In this document: in pieces, positions 9,832 to 19,511 of the stretch
Numbering within the stretch: position 1 is the stretch's first letter
Layout of the letters: the number at the start of each line of letters is the position of its first letter
Source: Aaosphaeria pasadenensis
Lineage: Eukaryota > Ascomycota > Dothideomycetes > Pleosporales
DNA length: 64,000 nt
NCBI GenBank assembly: GCA_022813625.1
Contig: JAKLMB010000012.1
Location: 62,001-126,000, forward strand
Reading direction: 5' to 3'
Notes under the pieces: model-generated
Told to the model about the DNA's origin: nothing
The model's database searches: none
The model's input: the letters and a program-made list of their open reading frames with translations, nothing else
Translations under genes and position numbers: made by a program

Positions 9832-11176
9832 ATGGAAAGGGTCCCAAATACCTTAGATCCAGGTTTGTGTATCGAGTATCCGGGCGTGGGTGCGAGGCAC
9901 CAGGATACCTTCTGCATCCGTTGCGGATTCAAGACGCCCCTCGACCACCGACTGGATCCTTTCAAATGTACCTCGGCCTGCTTTTGCTGTGGCCAGAATG
10001 CACATTCTGGAAAGGTACGCATTTACTCCATCTAGTGGGTAGGCAGACAGTACTGATATTTCACAGGCATGTCCTAGAATGGTCCAGGAGGTGAGCCGCT
10101 GGTGGTGGCGGGCAAGAGGCCTTCTCGGACCCCTCCCAGGAGTTCCACAGGAGCCTAGAGCCAACTACAAAAAGTGTTCGCTCGATGAGATTATGTCTGC
10201 ACCGCCCCCGATACTCCTTGAAGCAATTCGTCAAAGAAAAGCAGTGCCAGAGGGTGAATGGGCAATGCTCGAACAGTCCCTCCGTGGCGTACAACAAATG
10301 GCGGAGGGCGCAAGCAAGGTTTTCAACACCGCCAACCGGTTACAACACATTCTGAACCCTTTGAGTGGAGGCATAGACAAGCTAGCTATTGCTGCGTTCC
10401 GATCCGCTGACCTCATGTCGCATCTCCTTTCACAACACTTCAAGAGCATCCTGGAGCGCCGTCTGTGGTCTGGATCTTTGGGTTCTAGGGTAGAACCATT
10501 CCTCCAGGACGACTTGGAAACGCTGTCAGAATCAAGTGGCATTTCATCACGGGGACTACCCTCGGTTTTCTTTTCTGATAAGAGGCTTATGATGCAGTAT
10601 CCTGGCTACGTTCCCGTCAGTGCAGAGCCGCCACAAGCCACAAGAGCCCCTCGAGACCACCAACTGGATTATCCAACTCTACACCTGATCCACCGCCAAC
10701 CAGAGCAGCCACAAGCCGTAACGGCCCCTCGGGACCGTGGAATGGACTATCCGAATCTTGATTCGCTCCATAGCCGACCAAGCGTTGCCATCAGCACAGA
10801 GCAGCAACAAGCCTTAGTCCCTCGAAACTATCAACCAGGTTACCAAGATCTTCCTCTGAATCACAGGCGACCAAGTATTGCCGCAAATTACAGAGCACCT
10901 GCAACGGAACACGACAGGATATATCAACTCATCAACGAGCAGCGGGATAAAGTCCAGGAGAGTGTACAAAAGGCTAGAGCACAGAAAAGACAATTCGACA
11001 TGCATGAATCAGATCGCAATACCCCTTCGTTCCCGTGGGAGATGCGCAAGCGACTGAGGACTACGAATGCGACAGCTTTCAACCATGGACGATTGACCCC
11101 TCCATTCTACTTGCCTGTAGGAGAAGGATCAGAAGAAGGAGAAATTGTTGACGAACGCACACTGAAGTGGAACTGA
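9832..11176 (+). CDS. Zinc-knuckle protein with degenerate tandem repeats, function unknown
   Basis: Two exons, 9832-10014 and 10067-11176, give 430 aa; the 52-nt intron has GTACGC and ACAG ends (phase 0). The intron splits a CX2CX4HX4C zinc knuckle: the first two Cys and the His are in exon 1 (CFCCGQNAHSGK), the last Cys in exon 2 (ACPRM). A further FCIRCGF pair precedes it. Residues 249-335 hold three degenerate repeats built on a PRD/PRN...YP/YQ...L..HRRP pattern. The C-terminus is a basic coiled-coil-like helix, then an acidic end. CCHC knuckles bind RNA or single-stranded DNA, so a nucleic-acid role is possible, but I recognise no family. A retroelement Gag origin was considered, yet no Gag or protease/RT partner is nearby. 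Confidence 0.7.
10628..10888 (+). repeat. Three degenerate protein repeats within the zinc-knuckle gene
   Basis: Three units of about 28-32 codons start near QATRAPRDHQLDYP, QAVTAPRDRGMDYP and QALVPRNYQPGYQ, and share an L..L/H..RP ending. They are diverged in sequence, so the duplication is not recent. Confidence 0.6.
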
Positions 11177-11645
11177 GTACATCTTCAATCCTAAACGGGA
11201 TTAAATGCTGACTGACAATTGGGTCACCATAAACTCAGGCTCGATGTGTGGAACAATCACCGACTGAAGCGTATGACACGATTCTTTCATTGGCATAGAG
11301 AGGAAAAGGAAGGCGTGACGCACAGATTCCAATATTCTCCAAAACCATGGTTACTGAGTGTGGTGTCCCAAATTGGTGGGGATGGTCTTTGGTAACAAAA
11401 AGCGGTTCCTGCCCTACGCTCCATGCCAATGTTTCCGAATCCACGTAACTAATTACATTGAAAATATTGAATTTCACTACTCTTCAAATAAGTTGCACTT
11501 TTTGTGTTCGTCTCATGCTCTGGTATAAAGGTGCCCAGCCCCCCTCCTCGTAGTACCCGTGCAGTGGAGTTTACGTGGTCACACAGTTGATATCTTCCAT
11601 AACTTTGGTCGTTTGGAGCGAGAGCCCGCTATTAATTCCAACAAT
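11177..11645. other. Intergenic with promoter of the next gene
   Basis: The interval holds a TATA box at 11524-11530 and no coding-like frame. Confidence 0.6.
11524..11530 (+). promoter_or_regulatory. Putative TATA box of the 200-aa protein gene
   Basis: TATAAAG lies about 120 bp before the ATG at 11646. Confidence 0.4.
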
Positions 11646-12298
11646 ATGCATGGAAAAGTACGAGCGTACGTTCGAGAAAAGCGAAATGCTCGCCGTATGT
11701 CTAGAAATTTAAGGAAGGGATTACGAGAAGGAGTGCTGGTGGGTTTCTGGTCTTTCGACTTTTGCCTATCGTCTTCTAACATTCATAGGACATCCCAGAT
11801 CCTGATGAAGCCAATATGCCCGCCCCGTTGATCGTGCGCCGGATTCAAGAGCTCGAAGGCCACATGCGAACCCAATTCGCGAACCAAGAACGCCAACGAA
11901 ACCTTTCGAAGGCACAAGTGAACTATGGATGGGAGGAATTTCGCGAATGCCTCCGCGCGGTCGGAAAATTCATCTTCAGTAGCGTTCTCGCCTCCGTCAT
12001 CGCCATCCGCTTCTTCTCTGGCATGGCAGTGAGTTTCCTCAGCTCCATTTCGGCAAGATATTACAGAAAACATGCTCGAACTATCAACACGCCCCGCCGA
12101 CTCGAGGATCATCGGGATTCCGTAGTCGATTGGTTGGTGCGCCGCTGTTCACTACGGAGAGATCGAGGACAGAAACTTGTCGGACGCTGCAGTATGCTTG
12201 GCAACAAGGCAAAACTCGCATGCCTTACTGTTTTGATGGAAACTTTCGGGGTTATGAAGGAGTTCACGAGAGCGTGGAAGGGCCCGGGCGATGTCTGA
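11646..12298 (+). CDS. Basic protein with one hydrophobic segment, function unknown
   Basis: Two exons, 11646-11738 and 11789-12298, give 200 aa; the 50-nt intron has GTGGGT and ATAG ends and a CTTCTAAC branch site. The frame extends upstream only through GTG, so the first ATG is used. The N-terminal 30 residues are strongly basic (VREKRNARRMSRNLRK). A charged segment with a likely helix follows, then a hydrophobic stretch (FIFSSVLASVIAIRFFSGMAVSFL) that could span a membrane, then a basic tail with four Cys. I do not recognise it. Single-pass membrane protein is the only inference offered, and the model itself is moderate in confidence. Confidence 0.5.
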
Positions 12299-12835
12299 GT
12301 ACCATCAAGGAACGCTGATAAGGAGACGGGCATCACTGAACAGAATGAGCATATTCCGTTTCTGTCAGCACGTGTTCGGATTTTTGTAGCGTTGAAATAT
12401 GCACAATGGTTGGAAATGTTTTGCGAGGAGTGATGATGCGCATTATGGTCTATGTTCTAAAGTCCAACCGATCGGTCTTATACATGGTAAAGAGATGTTC
12501 TATACACAAGTTGTCATTGGAGAAAAACATTAGAGTCATGACTATATCATGGAAGCATCGATTTTGAAACAATCCCCTTGATCAAACCTGCCATTGGGGG
12601 ATATTATAGACTAGAATACTGATACGTAATGAAAGAAAACACGCTACGATTACATTCCAAGGATAGAAGTCAATCTCCTCGCGATCACACTGCCCATCAG
12701 ATTTTGCAGGACATGACTATCAAACCCAAAATCCTTGCTACCGGACCTCGATTGGTTTGTCGCAGCCGCACGATCATCTTCCTCGTCCTCGATGGTTTCC
12801 GGGAAGGGAGGGAAGATGTTCGTGCGGACGGATAG
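12299..12835. other. Intergenic between convergent genes
   Basis: This is the 3' flank of the 200-aa gene (+) and the F-box-like gene (-). Short frames are shadows. Nothing seen. Confidence 0.6.
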
Positions 12836-14158
12836 TCAGTCGTGTTGCATTATATCCAGCTCCTTTATTGTTGCAAACTCTACCCCAGCTTCACGGAACT
12901 GTCTCGTTAACAGGGGCGCTGACAGTTCGTAGGCGGATTTGATGTGGATTTGCTTTAAATGCGGCAGGTGCCTGTGGCAGTCTTCGGCGAGATCCCACAA
13001 AGCGAACGCTTCGTCGATCCGACAATCTTCGTTGTAACCGTATTCGGACTTTACAAGGAGTGTGAGGTGTGCGATATTTGGAGGGAGTCGGTCGGAGATA
13101 CGGGATGAGAGCTTTTGGTCGGGAAAGTCTAGAAGGGACATCGCATTCGCGAGGAGACTCGACTCGCACAACTCGACGCATTTCAATTCGGGAAAATCTC
13201 GTAAGTTTCCTAGAGGCTGGAGTGGAAAGTCTTCTGCGCAGAACCGGACCTCTCGCGTGTCGAGATGAAGGTGTTCAAGGCTGGTTTGGACAGAACATAA
13301 GGCATCGTAGAGATCTGGTAGATGAAAACCCACACTGTTTAGGTACGCCCACGTGCACCCGAATCTCTTAAGATTAGGGGAGGATTCAGCAAGGGAGACG
13401 AGATCGGAGAAGTCTAGGATGCACTCGGAAATATCGATGTCTTCGAGTGACTTGTATTGGCCTGTGACGAAACCAGCCGAGCCACTGGTGATCCCGCTCG
13501 CCTTTAGAACTTTGAGTGTCGGCACTGTAATCAAAGCATTACTAATGCGACGAAACCATGCCGATTCCTCGCCGAGACCATAGTCCTCGGTATGAATTTG
13601 TAGGCACAGTGTTTCCAGCTTCTGAAAGCCGTGCGTGGACATCTCGAAGGGTGGCTGCTTATACCGTATGAGGTTGCGCCAGAGCGAGACCTCTGCCGTC
13701 TCGAGGCTGACAATGGAGAGATGATTGAGATTCCTACAGAAACCAAGGATGGCACCAAAAGTATCGAAGTAGTCTTTCACCATGTCAGTGGCGCCGTAGA
13801 GTTCCATGTCGTCATAAAGGCCATTTCCATGGTAGTCCCAGAGGCGATTTTCGGCATATTGCACGTACGCAGCGAGATGACGCCGTTGAGATACTGTTCT
13901 GAGGAAAAGGCATAGAGGTTTGAAGCCTTTCCAGGTTGTCGTATTAATGAAAGCATTATATAGAATGGGCTCCGCTATGTTTTTGAATCGTCGAGAGGTT
14001 AATGTGAGTGCATAAAGGGTAGCCTGACGTTGAGTATTTTCACATTGCCTAGCTCTTTCTTGTTTTTTGTCCTTGAAGGCTTCTGATTGTGGTTCATAGC
14101 TCCTGATGGCATGTAAATGCGAGAATGTGTATAAAAGGAGTTCGTCTGGAAGGTTCAT
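12836..14158 (-). CDS. F-box-like protein with leucine-rich C-terminal region
   Basis: A single exon of 440 aa. The frame reaches 14191 through GTG, but the first ATG is at 14158. The N-terminus MNLPDELLLYTFSHLHAIRS is an F-box-type start and leads into ALTLTSRRFKNIAEPILYNAF, the second half of the box. F-box proteins link substrates to SCF (Skp1-Cullin) ubiquitin ligases. The remainder contains spaced Leu segments (KLETLCLQI, LKVLKAS, SLEDIDIS, NLKRFGC, LEHLHLD) typical of the substrate-side region of this fungal family. It is a paralogue of the gene at 15770-17302: both share the box, a charged insert, and a closing LPHLK block. Substrate is unknown. Confidence 0.75.
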   Translation of the reverse strand: MNLPDELLLYTFSHLHAIRSYEPQSEAFKDKKQERARQCENTQRQATLYALTLTSRRFKNIAEPILYNAFINTTTWKGFKPLCLFLRTVSQRRHLAAYVQYAENRLWDYHGNGLYDDMELYGATDMVKDYFDTFGAILGFCRNLNHLSIVSLETAEVSLWRNLIRYKQPPFEMSTHGFQKLETLCLQIHTEDYGLGEESAWFRRISNALITVPTLKVLKASGITSGSAGFVTGQYKSLEDIDISECILDFSDLVSLAESSPNLKRFGCTWAYLNSVGFHLPDLYDALCSVQTSLEHLHLDTREVRFCAEDFPLQPLGNLRDFPELKCVELCESSLLANAMSLLDFPDQKLSSRISDRLPPNIAHLTLLVKSEYGYNEDCRIDEAFALWDLAEDCHRHLPHLKQIHIKSAYELSAPLLTRQFREAGVEFATIKELDIMQHD

Positions 14159-14632
14159 GGTTGAAAACTGTTTGTTGTTTAGCAAATTCACAAAATCTGA
14201 CGTCTCGTGGAGGAGTCGAAGTTATTTTCAACTATGATGCTTTCTGAAGAGACGGAGGGACAAGATGTGAATAGCGAAAAGTCCGTACGGTATGATGAGG
14301 GTACGGACATCCGTGTCTCTAAACTGCAACTGTATGACGTCCACGTGAATGCGCGCCACACGCTAAACCAGATTCGACCCTTAGAGCTACCGTCTAACCG
14401 AACAATGTCAACTTGCTACACTCTTTGCTTTGCATGACATGGACGGAGAAAAGGGGAATATCTGAGGACGGATGTATGACGCAGATCAGGCCAGAACAGA
14501 CAGCGGTCGAGATTATCGAACGGTTTCCATAGCCTCCTACCATCATTAATCCACTATTTTTGTACATTTGAAGACGCTGCGGAGTACATCTGGCAAGCGT
14601 TCTAATAATTAATATACAGCGCGGACGTTTGC
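14159..14632. other. Intergenic, F-box gene promoter and carbonic anhydrase 3' flank
   Basis: A 76-codon frame at 14207-14437 starts with ATG but has no recognisable content and overlaps the likely promoter. Nothing else seen. Confidence 0.55.
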
Positions 14633-15254
14633 CTAATGATTCGGCTTCCAGAGTCCAGCAGGTTGTCCGACATTAGCAACTACCTGCCTGGCCTTGCCAG
14701 TCTCGACTTCATATACCCATCCCGTCACCCTCACACCTTCTTCAACCGCTTGTTCCCTTAGCCATTCCACGTCCTCCTTGACCGCCTTCTCTAGGTCAGG
14801 AAAGGTCAAGAAATCAAGGTTCTCGACCTGTCGCGCCGCCTTATCGCCTTTGTTCTTCCTGACCAAGTCGCGCGCCGTTGCATCGTCGAATGTGAGCATT
14901 CCGCAGCCAGTGTGCTTCACGATAAGTACTTCTGTGGTCCCTAGAAGCTGCTGTGATATGACGAGAGAGCGGAAGGCGTCACGCGCGGATGCGCCGGCGT
15001 TGCGTATGACGTGCGCAGCACCCAGAGGAATCGCGAACGCGGATGTTGGATCGATACGGGCGTCCATGCAGGTTACTGTTCGCGAGAGCGATGTAATCAG
15101 TACATGTAGATTAATTGCGAGAAACCAATTGCTAGGTAATGGACGTACAGATCGCATATTTCTGGCTAGGAGGGAGCGCGAGGTCGCCCTGCGTGAATTG
15201 CGCTGCGTACTGCGGGTTTCCTTCGACAAGGTTCTGCTCGCCCTGGGAAGACAT
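14633..15254 (-). CDS. Small beta-class carbonic anhydrase-like protein
   Basis: Two exons, 15254-15149 and 15075-14633, give 182 aa; the 73-nt intron has GTACGT and ACAG ends and joins in phase 1 to give AILTCMDARIDP. Beta-carbonic anhydrases interconvert CO2 and bicarbonate with a zinc ion. The CMDAR block supplies the first Cys ligand and the Asp-Arg dyad, and HTGCGM supplies the His and second Cys ligands. The protein has the short form common in filamentous fungi, without the N-terminal extension of the long NCE103-type enzymes. No signal or mitochondrial presequence is obvious, so cytosolic. It is flanked by two F-box-like genes with no visible functional link. Some short members of this group have other or no measured activity, so catalytic function is likely but unproven. 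Confidence 0.88.
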
Positions 15255-15769
15255 CCTGTTCTGGCTGGCTAAATTTTGGAAGGGAAGTTTAGGTACGACC
15301 GGGGACTAGGGTATAGTAGACTGCAATTAGTATTCAAGTGGATATCAGTTTGAATGCCATCGTGGCCACGGAGCTCTTATATGCAGAGGCTGTCCCTTCC
15401 AAGCCTGCCACGCCTGCATTGAGGAGTTGGCCTGAGCTATCACAGCTTCTGTTTGAGATGATCAGAAGCGGTCATAGCGGGGTAGGATGGCGCAATATTC
15501 AAATCGGCGACCTTGAGGCGCAATTGACCAGCCTTCAAGCAACTCATTTTGTACAGTGGCTTCGTCAAAGCGGACAAGGAAACAGAATGCGGTATCATCA
15601 TGGAGTGGATGGCTATTCACAGTTAGAGACATGGGACATGAACCCTGAATGAGGGAGGAGGGGAGACCAGTCCTTGGCAGATCTAACGACTAACCCAATC
15701 AGGCTAGTCATCGATCGGTAGTCTGATCCTCTGCATACATCTAGCAAGCATCATCGTGGGTGCGTGGCC
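15255..15769. other. Divergent promoter region
   Basis: It separates carbonic anhydrase (-) and the second F-box-like gene (+). A 104-codon frame at 15338-15652 begins with GTG and has no family likeness. Nothing else seen. Confidence 0.55.
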
Positions 15770-17302
15770 ATGGAAGTGCATTGTCATGCAAATCCTTCCT
15801 TGGAGTCTTCAAAAATGACACTACCGGATAGGCTGGAAACTTTGGAAATCGCGAAACAAACCTCAACTATCTCCTTGGACGAATTGCCTGTGGAGCTCAT
15901 ACTCGAAATTCTCAGCTATCTCTCTCCCACCAGGGGTTTCTTCGTTGACGAAAATGTCGAACAAGCACGCCAAAATGAGAACGAACTGATATTGAAAAGT
16001 CTACACGCTCTTACGGTCTCATGTAGACGTCTATACAATGTAGTTCAACCAATCTTATACAAAACCTTTATCCTCCCAAGGAACAACGTGAAAGCACCTC
16101 AGCAACTGGTACGGACGTTCATCGAACGACCCATATCGAGAAAGTCCCTCGAGTACATCGAGATATATAACATGAATGCTTATGCCTCATTCCCAGAAGG
16201 ATTTGAACAGGAGGCTTCTAAGGATGTCTCACTGGATGATATCTTAGCCCAGGTAGAGAATGTCTGGCAGCCTCGATTCCACACAGGACGGATGGCGAAG
16301 GAGACATGGATGCGACAGCTAGTTAGGTCGTACGGGGAATCCATTCTTACGTCCATTGTCCTCCTTATTGCACTTGCGCCAAACCTACTCGACTTCGCCA
16401 TCATGGAGAGGAGTATCAGTAGCGACTATCCAGCGACAACATTAGCCTTGAAGAAGTACCACAATGATCGTTCCGGATTACGCAACCTGTGGATCAAACA
16501 GTGCCCTTCCCAAGCCCCGGCGCTTGAATCCTCCTTCCAGAAATACGTCTTCACGAAATGTGTACGTGCGAGCCGTTTGCCAGTTTCAGGGTGCCTGTGG
16601 TTGGGAAATGTTCACGATGCTACTCCGAGTCCTTCGCTATTCCACCAGGCATATGCCCTACCCGAGATTTTTGGCGTAGAAGAGATGACTCTAGATTCAT
16701 GTGAGCTCTCATCACTGGAATTGGACGCATTACTCAAATCGTACACCAACCTGCGAAGATTCACATGCCGTTGGGGGATTCATGATGATCGCGTACGACC
16801 CCGTGAGATTGACCTCAGAGCTCTCAATAAATCTTTGAACAGACATGCAGAGAGTCTTGAGAGCCTTGTTCTGGATACCCTGGACTCTGGTTGGATGGTC
16901 ACCATGGATCAACACATACCTACAATCGGATCCCTTCGTCACTACACAGCGCTTACATACATCCATGTATCCAGCCTTGTTTTGTTTGACGATAATATCG
17001 ATGCCGGCAATGAAGAGGTGCCTCTTTGTGGCCTGTTGCCTCCTTTTCTAGAGGAGATAGTCATACAATCGGAATGGGACGAAGACCTGGAAGAGAATTT
17101 GCTATTCCTGGTAGAACACTGTCAAGAGATGCTTCCCCATTTAAAGATCGTAGATTGCTCATGGAGACCAGCCCATAATAGCCCTAACACTTTCCTGTTA
17201 TTGGGGCTATTTGATGGAGCAGGAGTCAGGTTCAAGATTGACTCTACTAATCTTCCGCCGGTTCGAGAGAGGTGTGCAATGGATTATTGTAGTGCTCCTT
17301 AG
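15770..17302 (+). CDS. F-box-like protein, paralogue of the 12836-14158 gene
   Basis: A single exon of 510 aa. The frame opens with GTG at 15764; ATG at 15770 is used, and a downstream ATG at residue 16 (MTLPDRLETLE) is an alternative. The box is SLDELPVELILEILSYLSP, followed by LHALTVSCRRLYNVVQPILYKTF. Leucine-rich segments run through the rest (LRNLWIKQC, LSSLELDALLKSY, LESLVLDTL, LPPFLEEIVIQ) and the gene ends with an EMLPHLKIVDC block like its paralogue. It probably acts as an SCF substrate adaptor. The two paralogues are far diverged and lie on opposite strands around the carbonic anhydrase gene. Confidence 0.75.
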   Translation: MEVHCHANPSLESSKMTLPDRLETLEIAKQTSTISLDELPVELILEILSYLSPTRGFFVDENVEQARQNENELILKSLHALTVSCRRLYNVVQPILYKTFILPRNNVKAPQQLVRTFIERPISRKSLEYIEIYNMNAYASFPEGFEQEASKDVSLDDILAQVENVWQPRFHTGRMAKETWMRQLVRSYGESILTSIVLLIALAPNLLDFAIMERSISSDYPATTLALKKYHNDRSGLRNLWIKQCPSQAPALESSFQKYVFTKCVRASRLPVSGCLWLGNVHDATPSPSLFHQAYALPEIFGVEEMTLDSCELSSLELDALLKSYTNLRRFTCRWGIHDDRVRPREIDLRALNKSLNRHAESLESLVLDTLDSGWMVTMDQHIPTIGSLRHYTALTYIHVSSLVLFDDNIDAGNEEVPLCGLLPPFLEEIVIQSEWDEDLEENLLFLVEHCQEMLPHLKIVDCSWRPAHNSPNTFLLLGLFDGAGVRFKIDSTNLPPVRERCAMDYCSAP

Positions 17303-17504
17303 AAGTAGCTTACCCAGATAAATAGGCCGTAATCATGAAAATATTTCCCTTCAAAAATCACGCTCAATATGCTAACGCCATTATCTTCTCTTTCCTGGAA
17401 GCTTTGCTACCACTCGCGGAACGTTACATTGGAACATCTTGAGTGAAAACCTAATAAATACATACTCACTAGAAATCAGAGTGTAACAGAAGTCAGGTCT
17501 GACT

Positions 17505-18651
17505 TCAGTCATGCAAAAGTGAGATTCTGCCTTTAATCTTACCACCCTCTAAGTCCTTCAGTACACTGGGGAAATCTTTTATTTTCCCATCTTCTACCAT
17601 CGGATTCAGCACCCCTTCTGCAATCAAGCCCAATGCTTCTTCTAGATCCTTTACTTGTCCCCCGTAAGAGAAAATGATTGATAGCCTCTTCCTGATGCCA
17701 ACCTTCATGTGAACCGTGTTATCGTGACTCAACGTTCCCACGCACAGCATTCTTCCCGCCCGTCTTACGATATGTTGCGCATCGCTGAAGGTTTGCTTCA
17801 TTCCAACAAAATCTGCAATGACATCAATCTTTCCTTCCCATCCATTCTCCCTTACCCAATCCCTCACATCTTTCCCAGTCGGAACCACATCCGCCTTGTC
17901 CACTCCGATCTCCATCGCATCATCCAGGTTCTCTTGCTTAACATCACTCACCAACACCCGCGCGCCGATCGCCCTCAAAATTTGCAGAGCATTGAACCCT
18001 AAACCTCCCAGTCCGAACAAAAATACAATCTCTCCCTTCTTGACTTGCCCCCGCCTATGTATAGCATGGTAAGCCGTTGTGACCGCGTCCGTTGCGACCG
18101 CTGCCTGACTCGGGGTGACCCCCGTAGGCACCTTCACAAGGCCCCGAACCGAGATGGCCGCATACGGAGCGTAAAACCCATCCTCGCCTATCCCCGAGTG
18201 ATGCGCCCGTTCGCATAACTGAGGCAGGTCCCTCGCGCACTCAGGGCACTCGTTTACATCTTGGGACCCGCATCCTGGAACGGCGAGGAGAGCAACCACA
18301 TCGCCAATGGCGAATTTCTCTGCGTACGGAGAGGATGGGATATCGGAACCTAGTTCGATGATGCGTCCGCAGCCTTCGTGGCCCAGTGTGAATGAGTCTT
18401 TAAACCAGTGTGGCTGCACTTCATTGGTGAGGAGGTTGTGGTCGGAGCGACATACTCCTGATGAGAGAAGCTTTATCAGGGCACCGTTTGGGGGACATGA
18501 CGGCACGGGAATGGTCTCCCATATCTGAAATAATTAGTTAAAAGTTTGATCATATCGAGAATTCAGAAAGTTAGAGGTGCCAAATTACAGGTTCCATTTT
18601 CCCACGGTGTTTACGCCATGCTTGCATTGATTTGGGAATTGTCTCTGTCAT
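17505..18651 (-). CDS. Zinc-dependent alcohol dehydrogenase (MDR superfamily)
   Basis: Two exons, 18651-18589 and 18524-17505, give 360 aa; the 64-nt intron has GTAATT and TCAG ends (phase 0). Medium-chain zinc alcohol dehydrogenases oxidise alcohols to aldehydes or ketones with NAD(P). SSGVCRSDHNLL supplies the catalytic-zinc Cys46, GHEGCGRI the His-Glu pair, and the four Cys in CGSQDVNECPECARDLPQLC fit the structural zinc lobe. The cofactor fold is FLFGLGGLGFNALQIL with Asp after the second strand (LVSDVK), which favours NAD. It is the left edge of the oxidoreductase block. Its promoter has two TTTGCCGA elements. In the proposed pathway it would oxidise a hydroxy-acid or the starting alcohol; the substrate is an inference. 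Confidence 0.92.
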
Positions 18652-18672
18652 AGTGCGGGTATTAAAATTCTT

Positions 18673-18680
18673 TCGGCAAA
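18673..18680 (-). promoter_or_regulatory. TTTGCCGA element, alcohol dehydrogenase promoter
   Basis: On the minus strand the bases read TTTGCCGA, 22 bp upstream of the ATG at 18651. The core CCG is the half-site type bound by Zn2Cys6 regulators. It shares the core with elements in other promoters of the block. Confidence 0.4.
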
Positions 18681-18855
18681 CTCGGTTTGTTCTTGTTCTT
18701 CAAGAAGTGGGTATGAATATGTTCAGTTCTTTAACACTGCATTTAGATTCAAGAGAATAGTAATTTGTAAGATGAATTCTATCCATGCTGTGCATTGAGC
18801 GGATGGAAGCTTTACATTGGAAGCACCGAGGCATCGTTACCCCAGACGCTAATCG

Positions 18856-18871
18856 GAATTGGGTTTGCCGA
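18856..18871 (+). promoter_or_regulatory. 16-bp element GAATTGGGTTTGCCGA, copy 1
   Basis: This 16-mer is identical to the one at 21383-21398 in front of the first SDR gene. It lies about 205 bp upstream of the alcohol dehydrogenase ATG. An identical 16-mer in two promoters of one block suggests a shared regulator site. Confidence 0.5.
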
Positions 18872-19511
18872 TCTAGTGTCCCGCATCCTCATTACGCCAC
18901 CTGGGGGTTCACGCAGAGGAGCGTCTTATTATTCCAATTACGTTCCAGTCAAGCTCTCAGTCGAAGGGGGAAGCCGGAAATAGTCCTAGGAAGGCTCGTG
19001 AGGTTATTTAACTGACTACAGTGACACTACAGAGGGTAGAATAGCGTTATATTAAGACCACTTTTTAAGACTTCGCAATATTACTATTGAATTTAAATAC
19101 TAAATAATATAATATTATTTGCTGGATACAAAGGTGCCTGATTAGCAAAGTGGAATACTATGCACATCTCGGCGAACTTTGGTTGATGGGGAAAGGCAAA
19201 TTGCCTTATTGTGTCCGTAAGATCCCTCATTAACACTCGGTCACTGTCGTTGAATGTAATGCTGCTAGTTGGGGTTGTGGGTGTGCACATCACTTCCACG
19301 TCATCCGATAGATGTTACACACAAGGACTTAGTTATAGCATTTAGCCTGTCGGAGTTGGAAGACGAGAATATAATAGAAAAACGTTTCTAGACCACAGAA
19401 TATGGAATATAGTGTATATTATACTACATACAAAAGCGTGGCAGGTATGATGAGCAAACAGATCAAATGCATTAATTCATCATAACGGTTATTTAACGAG
19501 TACCTTTGCGG

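Larger units (their letters stand above)
18652..19511. other. Intergenic with promoter motifs and an AT-rich block
   Basis: The left part is the alcohol dehydrogenase promoter, with TTTGCCGA elements at 18673-18680 (-) and 18864-18871 (+). From about 19020 to 19440 the sequence is clearly more AT-rich than its neighbours. No gene seen. Confidence 0.6.

Noticed and set aside
9832..11176. Retroelement Gag gene (because of the zinc knuckle)
   Set aside because: There is no protease, reverse transcriptase or integrase nearby, no LTR is seen, and the knuckle is split by a spliceosomal intron.
15338..15652. 104-codon plus-strand frame
   Set aside because: It starts with GTG, lies in a divergent promoter and shows no recognisable content.
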